DNA of 43,517 nucleotides, taken from assembly GCA_025451535.1 (NCBI GenBank), contig JANWKE010000034.1, positions 1 through 43,517 of the forward strand. The letters are read 5' to 3'. The notes under the pieces are model-generated. The model did not search any database. It was not told the origin of the DNA and saw only the letters and a list, made by a program, of their open reading frames with translations. This document shows, one piece after another, positions 31,457 to 38,527 of this stretch. Source of the stretch: Verrucomicrobiia bacterium. GTDB lineage: Bacteria > Verrucomicrobiota > Verrucomicrobiia > Limisphaerales > UBA11358. Position 1 is the stretch's first letter. The number at the start of each line of letters is the position of its first letter. The position numbers were made by a program, and so were the translations under genes.

Positions 31457-32006
31457 AACCCGCGGCGACTCCTGGTCCTTCCGTCTCCACTCCGTTGAGG
31501 GTTTGCAGACGTTGACTCTCGCTGGAAATGGCTGGAGCTGCCCTGTTTGGCGGTGTCAAATGGGGATGACGGGTCTCTGACGGGAACCTCGATAGAATGA
31601 CAGAATGTTTCGGGACGGATTCAGGTTCATTTGATTAATGGACCCGCTCGCGCCCGCTCGTTCGGGCTGACAGCCGCAACCGTGTCCGGTTCCGGTGCCA
31701 TTTTCTGTTGGAATTCCACCCCGCCCCGCGTCCATTTGACCCCGAATATCCCGCAAACTGCCCATTATATTCCTGATTTCAGCCAACTTGTGTTAATTTT
31801 AGGCAGTCGGCTGCAAGAATGACCAGTACGAGATTCAGGGATGGCAAGGAACAGATTATGAAAAAGTCTTGGATTTATCTTTTGGGTCGGCAGCCCGTTG
31901 CCGGCCGGTGGTTCGGCCGGCCAGCACGGGTGCGGGACAGCGCCAGGTCCAGCGAAGTATCGCCACGTCGCAACCACAACCTCGAACCGACAAAACTGTT
32001 TTTCAT
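31457..32006. other. gap with possible frameshifted short exported ORF
   Basis: No gene accepted. A start at 31858 (MKKSWIYLL) with AAGGAA upstream has the look of a signal peptide, but the frame turns into a basic Arg-rich tail. In a neighbouring frame it would continue as PLPAGGSAGQHGCGTAP, which has a lipobox-like GC site. This may be a small lipoprotein broken by a frameshift, or chance. The rest of the gap shows nothing recognised. Confidence 0.35.
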
Positions 32007-32519
32007 ATGAATCCGTTTCCCCAATCCGGCCATTCGGAAACGCTGAGTGATACGCCGCGGGACCCACAGGACGTCTCCCGGCAAGGTCTGCCAGCCGTCA
32101 ATCAGGCAGGCACCGGCCCGGTCCCGGTCTCACCGAGACGTTCGTTGCGCGTGCTGTGCATTGATGATGACGAAATGGTTCTCGAAAGCATGAAGGATTT
32201 TATCGCGTACTTTGGGCACCGGGTGGGGGTGGCTTCCGGTGGAAAGTGGGGGATCGAGGTATTCCGCACCGCGATTCTGAAAAGCGAGCCTTACGAGGTG
32301 GTCATCACCGATATGAACATGCCGGGTATCAGTGGCTACGCGGTGGCCCAGATAATCAAGGCCGAATCCCCCGACACCCCTGTCATCCTGATAACCGGCG
32401 CGGGCAACACCACGATGGACTCCGGGGCATTATCTGCGTCAGTCGACGCCGTAGTCAACAAGCCGGTGCACATGCAGGAACTGAACGACCTGCTCCTCCG
32501 GATGGTCGGGCCGGCGTAG
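32007..32519 (+). CDS. single-domain response regulator (receiver)
   Basis: 170 residues from the ATG at 32007. After a 45-residue polar, Pro-rich leader comes a receiver domain: acidic pocket DDD at 53-55 (LRVLCIDDDEM), phosphoacceptor Asp102 (VVITDMNMPGISG), Thr130 (ILITGAGN) and Lys152 (VVNKPVHMQEL). No output domain follows. Such lone receivers act by binding a partner or passing phosphate. No histidine kinase is in the window. The BLUF gene lies 550 bases upstream on the same strand, but nothing shows they work together. An earlier in-frame Met (31869) is possible. Confidence 0.88.
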   Translation: MNPFPQSGHSETLSDTPRDPQDVSRQGLPAVNQAGTGPVPVSPRRSLRVLCIDDDEMVLESMKDFIAYFGHRVGVASGGKWGIEVFRTAILKSEPYEVVITDMNMPGISGYAVAQIIKAESPDTPVILITGAGNTTMDSGALSASVDAVVNKPVHMQELNDLLLRMVGPA

Positions 32520-32596
32520 GTCGGAGTTCGGAAATCCACTTCGCACCAGGCGGTTAAAAGTCCGTCGGCCGCGGGCTCCGGTGTCTGCCGTGATTG
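32520..32596. repeat. tail-type repeat between receiver and outer-membrane genes
   Basis: GGCGGTTAAAAGTCCG followed by GGCTCCGGTGTCTGCCGTGA, ending against the stop of the minus-strand gene at 32597. It starts with TCGGAGTTCGG, which also appears in fragments F1 and F5. Confidence 0.6.
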
Positions 32597-33520
32597 TTAA
32601 AATTTCCACATCACCGCGGCATGAATGCGGTAATCAGGCATCAATTGTTCGCCGGAATTTTCCCGGCTCACCGGCAAATCTGCGCCGAGGTGTGCGCTGA
32701 GATTTTCCGACCAGGTTAAACTGAGGACGGGCCCCACATACACGATGGTCTCTGCCGAATCATTGTCCGCCACGCCCGCGAAGGTGTCTTTGCCCTTGGC
32801 CTCGCCGGAAACGGCCGCTTGCAGGGCAACGGTGTAATTGTCATTCAGCACCAGATAAATGCCCGGCCCGCCGGACCAGCTCCAGTCGTTGGCATATTGA
32901 TGCTGAAAATCTCCTTCGGTGCGGATGCCATATTGCATCTGGCCATCGAGAAAAGCCCGTTTCCAGCGCGAGGAAAAGCCGGTGCCGACCAGCCCGTCGA
33001 AGGAACCGGAACCCAGTGCAAGGTCATGGCCGCCGATGCCGGCGGGTAGCGCGGAGTCCGGTGTGTTCAAACGGCCGGAATCGCCGGTGGGAAATTTGAT
33101 TCCGCCCAGGGCCGTCCAGCTGAATGTCCAATCCACGTCTCCTTTCCGGTAGAGCACAACATTGCCGACCAGTGATGCATCGCCGATGCCGGACACGCTG
33201 CCACGCATGGTGTCGGAACCGTAGGCGCGATAAATGATGGGCAGATTGAATTGAAGCCCAAAGTGTTTGTTGAAGTTGTAACCCGCGAAAACCTGCGAGA
33301 TGAGGCTGTCAATGTATTCGCCATGCCCGGCTTCCTTCTGGCTGTCCAGTTGGAGCGTGCCGAATTCGGTGAACTGTCCGGCCACGCCGCCGTAATATCC
33401 CTTGCCGCCGCCCTGGGCCGCGGTGGCCGAATAGATGGCGCACAGATCGCACGCCCAAACCGGCTGCGCGCCCGCCGCCGCGAGAACCGCTGCGGTCAAA
33501 ATTTGTTTCTTCATCTTCAA
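32597..33520 (-). CDS. outer-membrane beta-barrel-like protein
   Basis: 307 residues. A signal peptide (MKMKKQILTAAVLAAAGAQP, cleavage near VWA) is followed directly by CDLCAIYSA and then a beta-rich chain with alternating aromatic strands (GYYGGVAGQFTEFGTLQL, HFGLQFNLPIIYRAYG, ASLVGNVVLYRKGDVDWTFS, NYTVALQAAVSG, ending IHAAVMWKF). The terminal Phe and the strand pattern are those of an outer-membrane barrel of the MetA-pathway (phenol) type. The CxxC near the mature N-terminus is unusual. The neighbouring gene also carries a CxxC (CSLC), which may point to metal handling. The role is inferred. Confidence 0.75.
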   Translation of the reverse strand: MKMKKQILTAAVLAAAGAQPVWACDLCAIYSATAAQGGGKGYYGGVAGQFTEFGTLQLDSQKEAGHGEYIDSLISQVFAGYNFNKHFGLQFNLPIIYRAYGSDTMRGSVSGIGDASLVGNVVLYRKGDVDWTFSWTALGGIKFPTGDSGRLNTPDSALPAGIGGHDLALGSGSFDGLVGTGFSSRWKRAFLDGQMQYGIRTEGDFQHQYANDWSWSGGPGIYLVLNDNYTVALQAAVSGEAKGKDTFAGVADNDSAETIVYVGPVLSLTWSENLSAHLGADLPVSRENSGEQLMPDYRIHAAVMWKF

Positions 33521-33613
33521 ATCTCAGAGTTGCGAGAACGCCAAATGGCGCTCTCAAGGTTAAAAAATGGGTTCATCCGTGACCACCGGGACACGGACAA
33601 GGCAGCACTTGAA

Positions 33614-33994
33614 TTAAACGAAGGGACCGCGTGGCGGCGGCAGGAGGGGTTTCCGGGAACGGGCTTTCGCGAAATCATTTGCCGGCGGCAAAGATCCGTA
33701 TGGCGATGGCGCACACAGGATAATATTTTCCTTTACCGGCGGAAACTTGAGTTCCTGCATTTGCAGGGTGAATTCATTTTTTTGACTGGATTTTTTCCCG
33801 GCCGCGATGGCTTTGCAAAGGGAGCAGGGATGTCTGCCATCAAAAGTTTGAGCCACGGCCTGGCTGAATGAATGCGTGTGCAAATTGTCCGCGAGCATCG
33901 TGGTCCACGCAAGAGTCTGCAGGGCCGCCCAATGCAATCCCGTGGCCGCAACGAGCGCGAGGATCACCAGGAATTTGACCGGACGTAAAGGCAC
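33614..33994 (-). CDS. small exported protein with CSLC motif
   Basis: 126 residues. The start is GTG at 33994, the first codon before the signal-like MPLRPVKFLVILALVAATGL; no ATG is better placed. The key segment is QAVAQTFDGRHPCSLCKAIA, a motif recalled from proteins next to cation or copper efflux genes. A Lys-rich stretch (GKKSSQKNEF) and a Pro-rich tail follow. It lies 94 bases upstream of the barrel gene in the same direction, so the two may be one operon. Efflux RND genes are not in this window, so the metal link is by family memory only. Confidence 0.68.
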   Translation of the reverse strand: MPLRPVKFLVILALVAATGLHWAALQTLAWTTMLADNLHTHSFSQAVAQTFDGRHPCSLCKAIAAGKKSSQKNEFTLQMQELKFPPVKENIILCAPSPYGSLPPANDFAKARSRKPLLPPPRGPFV

Positions 33995-34029
33995 ACCTGT
34001 ATTATTGTTGAAACGGCCAAAAAATCAAG

Positions 34030-34111
34030 GCAGACGACCGGGCCCTGACCAACTGGCCGAAAAGGCCTCGGCGAATCAAACGCGACAGGAGACTTCTGCC
34101 GGCCGGCATGG
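34030..34111 (-). pseudogene. decayed 5' fragment of an ICMT-like gene
   Basis: The minus strand reads MPAGRSLLSRLIRRGLFGQL, against KSLLSRLIGLGLVGQAAL at the start of the gene at 24192. Nucleotide agreement is high around CGACAGGAGACTT and about 70 percent across the shared 90 bases, which extend upstream of the start codon to ATGCCA near 34127. Only the 5' end is present. Confidence 0.65.
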
Positions 34112-34231
34112 TAATTCGACAGAAAGATGCCAGAGTGGCCTGCTACTCCAACTCTTTCTGTCTTCGCCCGCTCCGACGCGACCAGGGCGTGGCGGCGGGC
34201 GGCTTCCCTGATCGCGGAGTTGATTCGTGCG

Positions 34232-34681
34232 TTACTTCCGATAGGCAAAGACCATTCCCTCGTTGGTCATGGTGAAGGAGTTTCCGTTGACTTTGCCCAT
34301 GGTCATGCCTGCCCCCTCCCACTGCATAGTGAGTTCCGCGCCCTGGCTCGTATAGGTGGCCTTCACTTCACGGCTCATGTCCCCCCGCTCGGGCAGGGAG
34401 AAGGTGATTTGGCTGCTGCAATGGCCGTCCGCGTTGATGGTGAAGACTCCGGACTTGATGGTCGGCGACGCCCCTTCATGGGACAGGTTGCATGGCAGGT
34501 TTTGTCCATCCACGCTGATCAGCGCATAAACCCCGGTCGGATCAAGGTTGGCGTTGCCACCGGCTTCATGCTTGCACCCGGTCCCGGCCAGCACCAGGAA
34601 GGCTGAAATCAGGCACGGTCCCAGGAAATGAAACCAGGCACTTTGCAGTTTGAGATTTGGTTTGTTGGGTTGTATTTTCAT
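34232..34681 (-). CDS. lipocalin-like lipoprotein
   Basis: 149 residues. After an N-terminal polar stretch and hydrophobic core comes FLVLAGTGCKHEAGG, a lipobox with Cys at about residue 36, so it is a lipoprotein. The mature chain is beta-rich (GVYALISVDGQNLPC, SGVFTINADGHCSSQITFSL, REVKATYTSQGAELTMQWEG, GKVNGNSFTMTNEGMVFAY), which is the pattern of small lipocalin-like folds that report a gain over an empirical baseline. No catalytic site. It lies alone on the minus strand; the gap to the next gene at 34899 is 217 bases. Confidence 0.72.
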   Translation of the reverse strand: MKIQPNKPNLKLQSAWFHFLGPCLISAFLVLAGTGCKHEAGGNANLDPTGVYALISVDGQNLPCNLSHEGASPTIKSGVFTINADGHCSSQITFSLPERGDMSREVKATYTSQGAELTMQWEGAGMTMGKVNGNSFTMTNEGMVFAYRK

Positions 34682-34898
34682 AAGGCAATCTTACTTAATG
34701 CCGGAGAACAACGCGAATTGATAATTTAACCGGTCACATCGAAAGAATCAATCCATTCCCGGAGACGAGGCATGAATGGAGATTGCCGTCATTTGGAGTG
34801 AAGTCCCGCAGGGCAGGACGCTTCCCTGATTCAGGGGCACCGGCGAAGCACTGCCCTCCAAACTCGCAGTGGCTCAGTTCCGCAGGCAGGGGCGCGGT
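34682..34898. repeat. gap with GGGCA-type palindrome
   Basis: Within 34800-34860 are GGGCAG and CTGCCC arms around CGCTTCCCTGATTCAGGGGC and GGCGAAGCA, a variant of the CTTCGT hairpin family (the loop bases are GAAGC-like). No gene is supported. Confidence 0.5.
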
Positions 34899-35294
34899 TC
34901 AATGGCCGTCGCCGCGGTCGTGGCCGCGATCATGGTCCCGGCCGCGGTCGCGGTCATGCCCACGGTCGTCGTTGCGGAACCGTTCATTGTGAATGGCATG
35001 GCCGTGCCAATCCGGATGAACCCGTTCCCAGTCATGAAACCGCGCCAGGCGGAACGGTTCACAAACAACCCAGACATTGCGCGATCCTAAATAGTAATAA
35101 CGACCGCCGGCGATGCCCACATATTCGTAACCGTCCCAGATGTAATAATCCGGAGCCACCACCTCCACCGTTACCGCGGGTGGCGGCGGCGCTTCAACGG
35201 CCACGCCGCCATAAGGCTCAACGACGCAGCCGGACATGAAGGCCAGGGCTGTCAGGCTGCAAAGACCCAGAGCAATTTTATTTGCATGAATCAT
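34899..35294 (-). CDS. WDGYEYVG-family lipoprotein with Asp/His/Arg tail
   Basis: 131 residues from the ATG at 35294. Its N-terminus (MIHANKIALGLCSLTALAFM, then SGC) is a lipoprotein signal with the Cys at about residue 23. A Pro/Ala/Val-rich linker leads to YIWDGYEYVGIAGGRYYYLG, CEPFRLARFHDWERVHPDWH and a tail of Asp, Arg, Gly and His (DRGRDHDRGHDRGDGH). The layout mirrors the gene at 26697. The two differ at the signal (secreted versus lipoprotein) and in the composition of the tail. Function unknown; metal or polyanion binding by the tail is inference. Confidence 0.78.
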   Translation of the reverse strand: MIHANKIALGLCSLTALAFMSGCVVEPYGGVAVEAPPPPAVTVEVVAPDYYIWDGYEYVGIAGGRYYYLGSRNVWVVCEPFRLARFHDWERVHPDWHGHAIHNERFRNDDRGHDRDRGRDHDRGHDRGDGH

Positions 35295-35527
35295 AGTGTT
35301 AGAACTGTTAACCCGAAATACGCCGCTGACAAATAAAAAATTTGCCGCGGCGGGGGCACGGCGGCGCCAGTCCGGCGAGCCGCAGCCCTGCCGGGCCGTG
35401 GAATTCACATTGATTGCGGCGGCCGGTGTCCGTCGGGATTGGAAGTTCACCCACAGGACGCGGAGGGGGAAAATATCTTTGAGATTTATCGTGGGTGGCG
35501 CGCGGGAATATGTTAAATTATTTTTTC

Positions 35528-35800
35528 ATGAACATACTCATCGAAAACCAGGACACGCTCGAATATCTGACCGAGGCCGGACAGTGGACAAAAAATCCGC
35601 GCGACGGCAGGAGTTTTCCGGCGACGAAAGCGGCGAGCCAGGCCGCGAAGCGCGAAGCCATTGGCAAATTCAATATTGTCTGTCACATTCCCCAGACAGA
35701 TCAGTTCATCAACCTGGATCACGGGCGGGGCAAGGGCCTTCCTGAGCTCAACGCCGAAGCACCTGTCGAAGCCCTGCCTGAAGCGGAAGCCATGCCATAA
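35528..35800 (+). CDS. small hypothetical protein
   Basis: 90 residues from the ATG at 35528, which begins MNILIENQDTLEYLTEAGQW. The middle is KNPRDGRSFPATKAASQAAK and IVCHIPQTDQFINLDHGRGK. The C-terminus is Ala/Glu/Pro-rich. An upstream in-frame Met at 35495 gives a less natural start. No family is recognised. It is convergent with infA, whose stop lies 17 bases past its end, and such close packing supports that it is real. No conserved cofactor motif was seen. Confidence 0.6.
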   Translation: MNILIENQDTLEYLTEAGQWTKNPRDGRSFPATKAASQAAKREAIGKFNIVCHIPQTDQFINLDHGRGKGLPELNAEAPVEALPEAEAMP

Positions 35801-35816
35801 CCGCCGGGGGAAGCGG

Positions 35817-36032
35817 TCACCGCAATCGCCAAACGATGCGCGCCTTGTCCAGGTCATAAGGCGACATTTCCATTTTGACGCGGTCGCCGACCGTCAGGCG
35901 CACGAAGCGTTTGCGCATTTTGCCGCAGATGGTGGCGAGCACCAGATGCTTGTTGTCGAGTTCGACGCGGAACATGGTGCCGGGCAGGACCGTTCTCACG
36001 CTGCCTTCAATTTCGATGTGTTGTTCTTTCAT
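35817..36032 (-). CDS. infA: translation initiation factor IF-1
   Basis: 71 residues from the ATG at 36032; a longer frame upstream adds 12 residues with no family match. The single OB-fold domain is plain: [72 protein letters not shown]-1 binds the ribosomal A site and helps IF-2 and IF-3 select the start codon. The length is that of normal bacterial IF-1. The RRM gene lies 67 bases upstream on the same strand, separated by a terminator. Confidence 0.95.
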   Translation of the reverse strand: MKEQHIEIEGSVRTVLPGTMFRVELDNKHLVLATICGKMRKRFVRLTVGDRVKMEMSPYDLDKARIVWRLR

Positions 36033-36040
36033 GGCCGTTG

Positions 36041-36080
36041 AAAATGTAAAAGGCGGAGTCCGTTTCACCCGAACCCCGCC
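36041..36080 (-). terminator. probable rho-independent terminator after the RRM gene
   Basis: The imperfect hairpin at 36052-36080 has arms GGCGGGGT and ACTCCGCC on the minus strand with pairs beyond, and is followed there by TTTTACATTTT. It would end the RRM transcript ahead of infA. Confidence 0.6.
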
Positions 36081-36099
36081 GGAAATTCTGATCCGACGT

Positions 36100-36399
36100 T
36101 TATTGGCGGCTCTGTCCGGCCCGGCCGTATCCGCCGCCGCCCGGGCGTTCTTCGCGAGGCCGGGCTGTGTTGACGGTAATGATGCGGCCGCCCAATTCCG
36201 TCCCGTTCAGGGCGGCGATGGCTTTTTGCGCCTCCTCGCTGGTGCCCATGGTCACAAAACCGAAGCCGCGCGAGCGGCCGGTGGCACGATCCATCATCAG
36301 GTTGGTTTCGGTGACGGTACCGTGCGCGGCGAAAGCATCGTTCAGGTCGTTTTCGGTGACGCTGAAGGCAAGATTTCCCACAAATAATTTATTGCTCAT
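36100..36399 (-). CDS. single-RRM RNA-binding protein
   Basis: 99 residues. One RRM fold with RNP2 LFVGNL (5-10) and RNP1 RGFGFVTM (44-51), the latter with the aromatic pair that stacks on RNA bases. Between them are [17 protein letters not shown] and after them [17 protein letters not shown]. The C-terminal tail [13 protein letters not shown] is Gly/Arg-rich, as in the cyanobacterial Rbp proteins. Such proteins are commonly cold-regulated RNA chaperones, a family inference. The start at 36399 fits the family. A terminator follows before infA, and the upstream gap is unusually long. Confidence 0.92.
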   Translation of the reverse strand: MSNKLFVGNLAFSVTENDLNDAFAAHGTVTETNLMMDRATGRSRGFGFVTMGTSEEAQKAIAALNGTELGGRIITVNTARPREERPGGGGYGRAGQSRQ

Positions 36400-36979
36400 G
36401 TGATGTTGAATGTCCGATTTAACTGCACCTTCCCAGACTGTTCCCGGACACCGGGTTTCAAATCATCACTGAACCGAGTTCACCTGAGATTCCCAGGCCT
36501 TGAAAGAGACGAGCTATCTTAGACAGGGCCAGCATCGCCCCTTCCGCGGCAATAGCAACTACTATCTGCGATTATTTTCGGCCGATTCACCGGTCACGGC
36601 CCGGTGCTTGAGCGGCCTGGCTTGGAATAAACCGTTGCGGATCCGGCCAGGCGCGGATGGACCAGGAGCGGGGGTAATCAGGCGGGAACGACTCCGGGAA
36701 AAGTCGGCAGACCGTCCCGGTGGAAGAGGTCCCGCCAGCGGCCTTCCTGGTCGCGATCGGCCATGCACCTGCAACCCGGACGTGGGAGCTCTACCAGCTG
36801 GTCTGCGGGTGGCAAGGGTCGGGCTTTGGCTTTTCTGAGATCGCGGCCTTGTCCGGCACGCCAAATCCTGCCCCGGAACCGGGAAAACAACCGGCTGATT
36901 CGAAATATATTTGTTGAAGAATGTATGGACATTGAAGGGCATAACCGTTCCACTGGTTCAGTGTCAACCAAAGGCGTTC
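36400..36979. other. long GC-rich gap, no gene supported
   Basis: 580 bases. Overlapping short frames occur on both strands but none has family support, and all lie in GC-rich sequence where frames are frequent. The left end probably carries the promoter and a leader of the RRM gene. Nothing else was recognised. Confidence 0.4.
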
Positions 36980-37138
36980 ATGCTGAAAAATTATGTTGGG
37001 AAATTGCTGTTTCCGCGATTGCAGCGTTCACAGTACGAAAATGAGTTTAAAATCATCGCGGCCTCGATCGTGCTTGGCCTGCTCGGCGGCGGCGGTATCG
37101 CCCTGGTAATGATTCTGCGCGGGACCTTCGGCAAGTAG
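36980..37138 (+). CDS. small single-pass membrane protein
   Basis: 52 residues from the ATG at 36980, which begins MLKNYVGKLLFPRLQRSQYE. One hydrophobic helix follows (residues 25-46, IIAASIVLGLLGGGGIALVM), ending LRGTFGK. The start KLLFPRLQR matches the KILFPQQRY element in the protein at 2061, so these are probably two members of one small-protein family. A longer frame exists upstream but lacks coding character. It is followed by the gene at 37160 after 21 bases, possibly in one transcript. No function is known. Confidence 0.62.
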   Translation: MLKNYVGKLLFPRLQRSQYENEFKIIAASIVLGLLGGGGIALVMILRGTFGK

Positions 37139-37159
37139 AGATTCCCCGGGATAAACCCC

Positions 37160-37372
37160 ATGAACGACACCCGACAAACGTATTCCATCTACCGGGACAA
37201 CGATTTGGTCGCCGCGGATTTGCCATCCTTGATTTCCATCATGAAATATGTCCGGAACGACGCCCGGCGGGAACATGCCCAGGGGCGACCCGCGTGTTAT
37301 CTGATTACCGGCTCGCTGGGATACAAGCGCCAGGGCAGTCATTTAAAAGGCCGGGTGGTCTGGAACGGTTAA
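37160..37372 (+). CDS. small hypothetical protein
   Basis: 70 residues. It starts MNDTRQTYSIYRDNDLVAAD and continues LPSLISIMKYVRNDARREHA and GRPACYLITGSLGYKRQGSH, an alpha-beta-like arrangement with no known motif. It begins 21 bases after the small membrane protein at 36980, so co-transcription is likely. The composition is that of a globular protein with evenly mixed residues, unlike chance frames. Its function is unknown. Confidence 0.58.
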   Translation: MNDTRQTYSIYRDNDLVAADLPSLISIMKYVRNDARREHAQGRPACYLITGSLGYKRQGSHLKGRVVWNG

Positions 37373-37534
37373 AAGCCGGGTCCGTGGCAGCGCGGCGCGC
37401 GCCGGCGAAAAAAAACTTGCGTGCAACCCGATTAGGGCGGACAATGCCCTTAACAAGCAAGACCGATTAGAGTTCAGGCCGTATTGGGTGTTCGTTGGAA
37501 GTTCTCCTTCTGTCTTTAAAGCAGGAATTTATTT
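37373..37534. other. gap before the hydroxylase-like gene
   Basis: 162 bases. It begins GGTTAAAAGCCGGGTCCGTG, resembling the start of a tail unit, and contains GCGCGGCGCGCGCC. A ribosome-binding-site-like AGCAGGAA lies just upstream of the start codon at 37535. No gene. Confidence 0.4.
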
Positions 37535-38143
37535 ATGATGATGTTTCTTTTTTGGTGTGCCATTGGGATAGTGGCCGGAACGGTTTTCGGCTCCCTGTTC
37601 GAGTGGATGTTACACCGCTATCTCATGCACCGCTCCGTGCTGGTAAAGTTTTTCCGCTATCCCTTTGAACGGCACACACTCGTCCACCACCACGTCTTCA
37701 AGGCTGATTACACGTATCATCTCGTGCACGAGCCGGACAAGAAAACCATCCCGATGGCGTGGTGGCACGGGCCGGTCCTCGTGATGCTGGGCCTGCTGCC
37801 ATTTTTGCTCTGGGCGCTGCTTTCGGAAAAATGGGGCATCTTGTGCGGCGCAGCGGTGGCCTCCTCGCTGTACTTCACCGCCTACGAATACATGCACTGG
37901 TGCATGCACCTGCCCAAGAAACGGCACGTCGAGCGTTCGGGGATTTTCTTCCGCTTGAATGGGCACCATTTGTTGCATCATCGCTACATGCACCGGAATT
38001 TCAACGTCGTCCTGCCGCTGGCGGACTTGTGCCTGGGCACGTTGCTGTTGCGCTCGAAAGTCGCCTTTGCCCAGGCGCGGGGTCCATCGGTCCCGGATGT
38101 CCAGCCGAGGCATCTGCGCGCCCCGGCATGGAAAGGCATTTGA
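37535..38143 (+). CDS. fatty acid hydroxylase/sterol desaturase-superfamily membrane protein
   Basis: 202 residues. The His clusters of the superfamily are present: HRYLMH (27-32), HTLVHHHVF (47-55), then YEYMHWCMH and GHHLLHHRYMH. These bind a di-iron site facing the cytoplasm. Hydrophobic segments at about 4-24, 77-97 and 103-122 place the His clusters on one side of the membrane. Family members hydroxylate or desaturate lipids, sterols or carotenoids using oxygen. The short size (about 200 residues) is nearer the carotenoid/fatty-acid hydroxylase branch. A gap of 384 bases follows with no gene. Confidence 0.85.
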   Translation: MMMFLFWCAIGIVAGTVFGSLFEWMLHRYLMHRSVLVKFFRYPFERHTLVHHHVFKADYTYHLVHEPDKKTIPMAWWHGPVLVMLGLLPFLLWALLSEKWGILCGAAVASSLYFTAYEYMHWCMHLPKKRHVERSGIFFRLNGHHLLHHRYMHRNFNVVLPLADLCLGTLLLRSKVAFAQARGPSVPDVQPRHLRAPAWKGI

Positions 38144-38527
38144 GCCGCAGCCCGCTTTCGGAAGAACGCGCCGCGCGAGTCCCAATCGTCTCCGACCAGT
38201 CAGGGCCCATAACACCCGTCCCTGCGACATGTTCCCGACCGCCGATGTCGGCGGAATTGCTGCCGGGCAGCATCTTCGGGATAATCCTGGCGGCCAGGCC
38301 CGCCTTTGGCCCGGGCATCCGGCAACAAGATTGTCCACCCGCCCGACGCAGCCGGATGACAAATTGGAAGTGCAATTTTCTCAAGGAGTTGCGCAGAAAT
38401 TGCAGGCCGGAATCTGTCGTCGGCAGGGCATGTTTCCTGTATATTCCCAAGGTAGCCGCACGGCTGGCCGGCTGTAACTCTGTGAATCTTTAAACAAACC
38501 GGCAGACGTGCGAAACCGTTTCATTTC
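38144..38527. other. gap, no gene supported
   Basis: 384 bases. Long antisense frames cross it from the right (a shadow of the PL9 gene). No repeat of the window families was recognised. The 3' end holds the leader of the pectate-lyase gene. Confidence 0.4.

Noticed and set aside
31858-32010. Short exported protein ending over the receiver start (ATGA)
   Set aside because: The start looks like a signal peptide but the frame becomes an Arg-rich tail without family match. Only a frameshift would make it sensible, and that cannot be shown.
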